Part shown: positions 23,187-27,620 of the stretch, one piece after another
Position numbering within the stretch: position 1 is the stretch's first letter
Layout: each line of letters begins with the position of its first letter
Assembly (NCBI GenBank): GCA_964533785.1
Contig: CAZHNG010000041.1
Span: 1 to 27,620, forward strand
Length of the DNA: 27,620 nucleotides
Direction: 5' to 3'
Source of the DNA: JANQRV01 sp964533785
Lineage (GTDB): Bacteria; Bacteroidota; Bacteroidia; Chitinophagales; Saprospiraceae
Made by a program: the position numbers and the translations under genes
Notes under the pieces: generated by a model
Databases searched by the model: none
What the model was told of the DNA's origin: nothing
The model's input: the letters and a program-made list of their open reading frames with translations, nothing else

Positions 23187-24602
23187 TCAGAAATTTAAGT
23201 CGAAGTGCAAAAATAACCCATTTTCCAGTAAATCATTGAAGCTGTATTGTATTTGGAAAACTTTATCGTAGAAGACAACAAAATCTACCCCTATACCCCC
23301 TCCCCACAACAAACGATTACTCAACGGATTTAAGAAGTGGCTAAATGGTGAATTAACGTAGCCGATATCATTATTAACCGAAAAGTACATTTTCAAAGGC
23401 ATCAAACGAAAGGCTTTAATAGGGACTATCTTGCCTAGTTGAAGTTTCTTTTCGAAAATTTTGTACCGCAAGCTTGACTTAGTGTAAGCCATATCAAGGC
23501 CATCAACGATATAAAATTCATATCCACGTAGGTAATCCCGGCCGAAACCCAGGCCGCGGTTATACTGATACGATTGCCGGTACCGTAAAACAGAGTATTT
23601 GACCTTGTTTTGTAAGCCTATACTTACGCGCTCTGAAAATGAGGCATATTTATCATAGATAACTTCCAGGGTAAGCGCATCTCGGTGGTTGAAAACGCCA
23701 AGACCGTCTTTTTGTATTACTGCACTCAGTAAAAAGCCATTTAAGGGATAGGGCCTGATATCCCGGTAATCAAAGATGGCCTTATACCTCAATTCAAAAA
23801 AGCTTTGTTCATTGTCCCGGTTTGAAAAAAAATTAGGGTTAAGTTCGTTCGAAATGATACTGGCAATTCTATCATTGGTATAACCCAGGGAAAATTCATG
23901 GAAGGCACGGAGCTTAGGGCGGTAGACAAAAGCAACGCCTGCATCGTATTTTTGAAATACAAAATCGTCCGGTTCCTGGTAGAATTCCTGTTGATTATCC
24001 AGGGACATGTAGTTTAATTCCCGGTTACGGCGATAAGAGAACCGGGTGCTGATACCCAGCGTCTGGCCTTTATTAATGAAAGGAAGGCTATAGCGGGCAG
24101 AGAAACTGTGGGTATAGCCGTATTTAAACCCTAGTTTAAAACGGTCGTTATTGCCCGTAAAATTCAAGTGAGCGAATTCCAGACCAACGTTTATACGTTT
24201 GAGCGACCGGCCTTGCTCTGACCACCAGACATTGAAATTGCGGTCCACCAGTTCAAACACGGGAACGGGGTACAGGAACCAGTTCTCGCTCAATTCTACC
24301 GCAAAATGAACCTTGTTCGATTTACCATCCCAATTTTTATAATAGATCCTAACCCAACTGAACAAGCCCGTATTCATCAGTAAAAGTTCGCTTTCTTCAA
24401 CCGTCTGAACCAGGTTTTCCAAATAAATGGTATCTCCGGGCTGGAATTTTAACTCGCGTAAAACAATTCGCTTCTTGGTTTTTTTTAGGCCAATTACACT
24501 GATGCTATCTACTTCGACAAAAGATTGACCCTGGCCATAAATGAACAATGGCAAACACCCCAATACAAAAAAAATGGTCAGCCTTTTTGCAGCGCAAATC
24601 AT
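23187..24602 (-). CDS. Omp85-like outer-membrane protein with one POTRA domain
   Basis: An N-terminal signal peptide (about 1-23, ending near IYGQG) is followed by one POTRA domain (about 27-107, with VDSISVIGLKKTKKRIVLRE and VEESELLLMNTGLFSWV). A beta-barrel of about 350 residues comes next. The barrel contains the Omp85 lid-lock-type segment YLRGYEF and ends in aromatic-rich strands with a terminal Phe (LFLHFDLNF), as expected for BAM-inserted proteins. At 471 residues with a single POTRA it is far shorter than BamA (five POTRAs, about 800), so it is more likely a BamA-like paralogue of the surface-antigen type. Its cargo is unknown. It lies 16 bp after the CBS gene. Confidence 0.82.
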   Translation of the reverse strand: MICAAKRLTIFFVLGCLPLFIYGQGQSFVEVDSISVIGLKKTKKRIVLRELKFQPGDTIYLENLVQTVEESELLLMNTGLFSWVRIYYKNWDGKSNKVHFAVELSENWFLYPVPVFELVDRNFNVWWSEQGRSLKRINVGLEFAHLNFTGNNDRFKLGFKYGYTHSFSARYSLPFINKGQTLGISTRFSYRRNRELNYMSLDNQQEFYQEPDDFVFQKYDAGVAFVYRPKLRAFHEFSLGYTNDRIASIISNELNPNFFSNRDNEQSFFELRYKAIFDYRDIRPYPLNGFLLSAVIQKDGLGVFNHRDALTLEVIYDKYASFSERVSIGLQNKVKYSVLRYRQSYQYNRGLGFGRDYLRGYEFYIVDGLDMAYTKSSLRYKIFEKKLQLGKIVPIKAFRLMPLKMYFSVNNDIGYVNSPFSHFLNPLSNRLLWGGGIGVDFVVFYDKVFQIQYSFNDLLENGLFLHFDLNF

Positions 24603-24618
24603 TTCAGCAATTTACTTA

Positions 24619-25278
24619 TCATACATTCAAGTATGACATCAAAGAATCGAATCGATCCTTTAGGGATTCATTATAGCTTTTTTCGTTAAAAGAAGCCTTA
24701 ATGGAATAGTCATACCTTACAAAAGTAGCAATGATAGGCTGTAAATTTTGTCGGTTAATTTTCAATGTCACCTCTATCTTTGCAGAATCCGGGCTGGAGG
24801 TCATAATACTACTGAGAATACTCGCCCCTTCAGACTCTACTATCCGGGCGATCTCAGTAAGTGCATAATCCATTTTGTTGAGCTCCAATACCAAAATACT
24901 GCCCGGTTCAGCAAAAGAAGCTGAGTCAGCAAAATAATTGAGCAGGTCCTCAAGAGTGATCATACCGGCATAATTACCTTCTTCGTTAATTACGGGAATG
25001 ATGGTCAGGTGGTTTTCTTGAAAAACACGCATGACGTCGTAGATGTGGTCATTGATGTCCACGTAAGGTCTGCTCAACGTCAAGTAATAAGAACCGATGG
25101 GCTCCTCCACATCATGGTTTAAAATGTCATCTTCCGAAATGACCCCCAAGAGTTGCTCATTGTTCACAATAGGAAGGTGGCGTACGTAAAAGTCTCCCAT
25201 CATACTTAAGGCATCATCACCAGTATCAGAAGTTCTTAAGGGAATTATATCATTAGAAACTAAATTCTGAGCGATCAT
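24619..25278 (-). CDS. CBS-domain pair protein with C-terminal ACT-like region
   Basis: Residues 1-55 and 67-117 are two CBS motifs (RHLPIVNNEQLLGVISEDDIL and LTIIPVINEEGNYAGMITLEDLL), a Bateman module that usually binds adenine nucleotides. The rest, from about residue 125, is ferredoxin-like/ACT-like (EPGSILVLELNKMDYALTEIARIVES). This CBS-CBS-ACT order resembles AcuB, but no acetoin genes are near, so that name is not given. I chose ATG 25278 (219 residues) because MIAQNLVS fits a CBS start; the longer frame from 25305 adds nine hydrophobic residues without support. Its position upstream of the Omp85-like gene and nadK suggests a common transcript. Confidence 0.85.
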   Translation of the reverse strand: MIAQNLVSNDIIPLRTSDTGDDALSMMGDFYVRHLPIVNNEQLLGVISEDDILNHDVEEPIGSYYLTLSRPYVDINDHIYDVMRVFQENHLTIIPVINEEGNYAGMITLEDLLNYFADSASFAEPGSILVLELNKMDYALTEIARIVESEGASILSSIMTSSPDSAKIEVTLKINRQNLQPIIATFVRYDYSIKASFNEKSYNESLKDRFDSLMSYLNV

Positions 25279-25357
25279 ATTAATGATTAAAATAAGAGCG
25301 TACAAACGGCAAAAAGTTGTACGGCTACTAAACGTTAAAATAATTTGGTTTTACCTA

Positions 25358-26185
25358 TCAATCTTTATTTCGTCCTCTGCGCAATATTTTCTGTTTTTGC
25401 CTTTCGAATTCTTCGCTGGTTAGGAGCCCTTTTTCTTTTAATTCTGCAAGATTTTTCAATTGCTCCAATAAGTCACCTTCCTTTTCCTCTGCTGGTTTTT
25501 CTTCTTCTGTTGGGGGGGAGTCCAAGAGGTTTTCTTTAGGAGATTCGAGCTGAGGCACCAACCGGTAACCGTTTTCCTGAAATTGCTCAAACTGAGGCTG
25601 TACACGAAGATAAGCTAAGGCATCGTGATTTTTGATGCGATCAAAATCATTAAAACCATTGGCAACTGCTTTATCCAGGTGAAAGAAAGCTTTTTCCGGT
25701 TTTTCCGTCAGCGAATACGAACAGGCCAGGTTGAAATGGACGGCAACGTCTCCCGGAGTAATTTCCAAAGCTTTTTCAAAATCCTGAATAGCGCCTTTAT
25801 AGTCGAAGTCTCTGAATTTTTTTATGCCGGATTGTTTATAAGGATTGTGCTTAGGCCTTTGCGGAGTGGTTTCATTTCCTTTTTGTTGCCGGACTCTTTC
25901 GCGGTGAACATCTCTTGCTGATCTTGCTTTACGGCGTCTTTCGATTTCTTGGTTTTGGCGTTGTCTACGCCTGGTAGCCCGGTAATATTCTTTATTGTAT
26001 TTAATGTTAAATTCATCGGTATCCATCGATAGAAAAGCGATCGCATCAATGATCGCAAAAATCCAGGATACCCAGAAAAAAACAGCATATACTATACCCA
26101 AACCGATCTGCCCCAGATAAAACCGATGTACGCCAAGCCAACCAAAAAATAGTGCAAGTATACCAGCAATGTTCTTATCCTTCAT
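25358..26185 (-). CDS. TM2-domain protein with TPR and C-terminal SHOCT motif
   Basis: Residues 1-53 are a TM2 domain: two helices with the conserved GWLGVHRFYLGQIGLGI between them. An Arg/Gln-rich stretch (about 70-105) follows. Then there is a TPR unit (about 118-180, with GIKKFRDFDYKGAIQDFEKALEITPGD and HFNLACSYSLTEKPEKAF) and a Glu/Pro-rich linker. A SHOCT-type motif (about 241-268, LLEQLKNLAELKEKGLLTSEEF) closes the protein. It is thus an inner-membrane protein with a cytoplasmic interaction tail. The start overlaps the end of the PP2C phosphatase gene by 11 nt, which suggests translational coupling. The specific role is unknown. Confidence 0.85.
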   Translation of the reverse strand: MKDKNIAGILALFFGWLGVHRFYLGQIGLGIVYAVFFWVSWIFAIIDAIAFLSMDTDEFNIKYNKEYYRATRRRQRQNQEIERRRKARSARDVHRERVRQQKGNETTPQRPKHNPYKQSGIKKFRDFDYKGAIQDFEKALEITPGDVAVHFNLACSYSLTEKPEKAFFHLDKAVANGFNDFDRIKNHDALAYLRVQPQFEQFQENGYRLVPQLESPKENLLDSPPTEEEKPAEEKEGDLLEQLKNLAELKEKGLLTSEEFERQKQKILRRGRNKD

Positions 26186-27446
26186 CTGTTATTCTAGTGT
26201 TGTAAACTTTACAAGTTAATATAGTAATATCATCCGGAAAAGCTTGTTTGCCCCGGAATTTTTCGATCTGGGCCATCAATTTTGTGTTAAATTCATAGGC
26301 ACTACTTCGGTAATGCTTAGCTGCAAATTCATTTAAAACAGGTTCTCCGAAATACGCCCCATGTTCGTTTTGCAAATCGGTCAGCCCGTCCGTAAAGGTT
26401 AAGATCAATGCTTCATCAGTTTCAAGTTGGACATGTCCAACTTCAATTTCCGGTAATTCTTCAAATGGTCCAAGTATCGTACAGCCTTTTCGCAATGACG
26501 TCACCTCCCCTGCGGCTACCCATAAGGGCGGATAATGCCCGGCATTAACGTAAGACAATTTTTTGGTTTTTTTGTCATATTCCGCAACGAACAAAGTAAT
26601 AAAACGGTCACCACGCGTAATCAAATTAACCGACTTATTCAAATCTACAACAAACTCTTTTAGGCTCGTTCTTTTGTGAAGCAGCGTGTGAAAAATAGCC
26701 TGAAAGTTCGCCATAAGCAAGGCAGCCGCTAAGCCTTTTCCTGAAATATCACCAACGCAAAAAATGATCTTTCCGTCTTCTGATTCTATAAAATCAAAAT
26801 AATCACCTCCCACTCCTAATTGGGGTTGGTAGATGCTGGCCAGTTCGTAACAACTGGTCTTTGGCAGTATTTTGGGGATCAGCATTCTTTGCATGTCACT
26901 GGCCAACTCCATCTCTCTCTTTAAACGTTCCTGTTCTAATTGTCGTTTAAAAAGTCTTTTGTTTTCAATAGCCACCGCAATGACATTGGTGATCGTTGTG
27001 ATGAATTGAACTTTGCTGTACATGTCCTCTTCCTCACTGAACCCGCCAATGAATACATAGGCGATGGGCATTTCCTTGTGTTTGACGGGAATCACTACAT
27101 CGAACTCCTGTATCAAAGGATGATCCGACTTTTCCAGATTTTTTAAACGAGTATACTTTGGAAGCATATCCGTAATATCCAGCTTGGTCAACTTCTCGTC
27201 AATGCCAATGTGGGTCGGACAAACCCAGTCCTCCTCTTCCTTGATGTATAACATCATCTTATTGATACCAATTTCCCAGCCCAAAAAAGACTGGTACATA
27301 CTGAACAAACCCTCAGCCGAAACATTATTGTTTATTGCCTGAGTAATGTTGAGCAAACGATTGATCTGGAGCTGCTTTAAATTCAATTCCCTTTCGAGTG
27401 ACTCAATCCTTGATAATTTATTTTTTATTTCTGTATAGTCCGGCAT
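26175..27446 (-). CDS. RsbU/SpoIIE-type PP2C serine phosphatase with GAF-like sensor region
   Basis: This is a metal-dependent phosphatase of the kind that dephosphorylates anti-sigma antagonists or other partner-switch proteins. From ATG 27446, residues 1-30 form a coiled coil. Residues 40-170 look like a GAF sensor (with DVVIPVKHKEMPIAYVFIGG). A linker coiled coil with EQERLKREMELASDMQRMLIP comes next. The SpoIIE domain follows with all metal aspartates in their motifs: GGDYFDF, GDISGKG, TDGLTDLQ and DDITIL. NAGHYPPLW is also present. No STAS or HPK partner-switch genes are in the window, so the target is open. A TTG at 27458 would add four residues. The gene heads the minus-strand series; no convincing promoter was found in the 162 bp up to the window end. 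Confidence 0.9.
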   Translation of the reverse strand: MPDYTEIKNKLSRIESLERELNLKQLQINRLLNITQAINNNVSAEGLFSMYQSFLGWEIGINKMMLYIKEEEDWVCPTHIGIDEKLTKLDITDMLPKYTRLKNLEKSDHPLIQEFDVVIPVKHKEMPIAYVFIGGFSEEEDMYSKVQFITTITNVIAVAIENKRLFKRQLEQERLKREMELASDMQRMLIPKILPKTSCYELASIYQPQLGVGGDYFDFIESEDGKIIFCVGDISGKGLAAALLMANFQAIFHTLLHKRTSLKEFVVDLNKSVNLITRGDRFITLFVAEYDKKTKKLSYVNAGHYPPLWVAAGEVTSLRKGCTILGPFEELPEIEVGHVQLETDEALILTFTDGLTDLQNEHGAYFGEPVLNEFAAKHYRSSAYEFNTKLMAQIEKFRGKQAFPDDITILTCKVYNTRITDEG

Positions 27447-27620
27447 ATTAAAATCCAACCCAATTTTACGGGATTAATACAATGTTACTGTTGTTTTCAG
27501 TTTTGTTTGAAGTAAACATAAAGATATAAAATCCCATGCTATATTTGATCTTTGGAAGAAAAAACTAGGGCAAACGCATCAAAATGATTCGCCCAAAACT
27601 TTCAGTAAATATTCATTATT

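Noticed and set aside
24540..24602. Lipobox-like LGC in the signal of the Omp85-like protein
   Set aside because: The Cys is followed by more hydrophobic residues (LPLFIYG) and the protein ends as a barrel, so cleavage later, near IYGQ, is more likely.
24619..25278. Naming the CBS protein acuB
   Set aside because: The domain order is similar, but no acetoin-use genes are nearby and CBS-ACT proteins have several roles.

Overview
The window reads as chromosomal DNA of a member of the phylum Bacteroidota, probably of the Saprospiria/Lewinella type. The phylum call is well supported. An atpBEFHAG operon lacks atpD and atpC. Several start regions carry the Bacteroidota -7 box TAnnTTTG with little Shine-Dalgarno signal. 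An ECF sigma factor overlaps a gene for a membrane-anchored beta-barrel protein. The order-level guess rests only on overall protein style. No tRNA, rRNA, CRISPR array, transposase or phage gene was seen.

Layout, plus strand first. Positions 1-256 hold a degenerate duplicated structured repeat. An ROK sugar kinase follows (257-1186, with a 10-N assembly gap). Next is a spacer with a 7-bp tandem repeat array, then the overlapping ECF sigma / dual-membrane anti-sigma-like pair (1493-3423). After these come a small TPR protein (3712-4257), the aldo-keto reductase tas (4467-5507), and a 396-bp non-coding stretch rich in inverted repeats. coaX lies on the minus strand (5904-6674). It diverges from an M43-type zinc-protease lipoprotein (6722-8008), which is followed by aspS (8248-10035), a Crp/Fnr-type regulator (10178-10876) and a helicase-nuclease fusion (about 11037/11091-14159).

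The centre is the ATP synthase operon atpB-atpE-atpF-atpH-atpA-atpG (14405-19962). It starts at a good TAnnTTTG promoter and ends at a 13-bp-stem terminator. It also contains a perfect 11-bp stem-loop between atpE and atpF, and a second copy of the 7-bp repeat family. After it, with its own TTTG-N19-TATCTTTC promoter, lies a coiled-coil gene split by a +1 frameshift (20122-20518).

From 20540 to 27446 everything is on the minus strand, in transcription order: an SpoIIE/RsbU-type PP2C phosphatase, a TM2-TPR-SHOCT protein overlapping it by 11 nt, a CBS-domain protein, a POTRA plus beta-barrel (Omp85-like) protein, NAD kinase, a small two-helix membrane protein, and a sugar nucleotidyltransferase. 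Spacings are short except for 79 nt before the CBS gene and 143 nt before nadK.

The most notable items are the sigma/barrel pair, the AUU-UGA-A +1 frameshift site, the heptamer repeat family shared by two loci, the helicase gene that needs a non-ATG start to keep its Q-motif, the atpE-atpF stem-loop, and the structured tas-coaX spacer. No single locus is clearly a new system.
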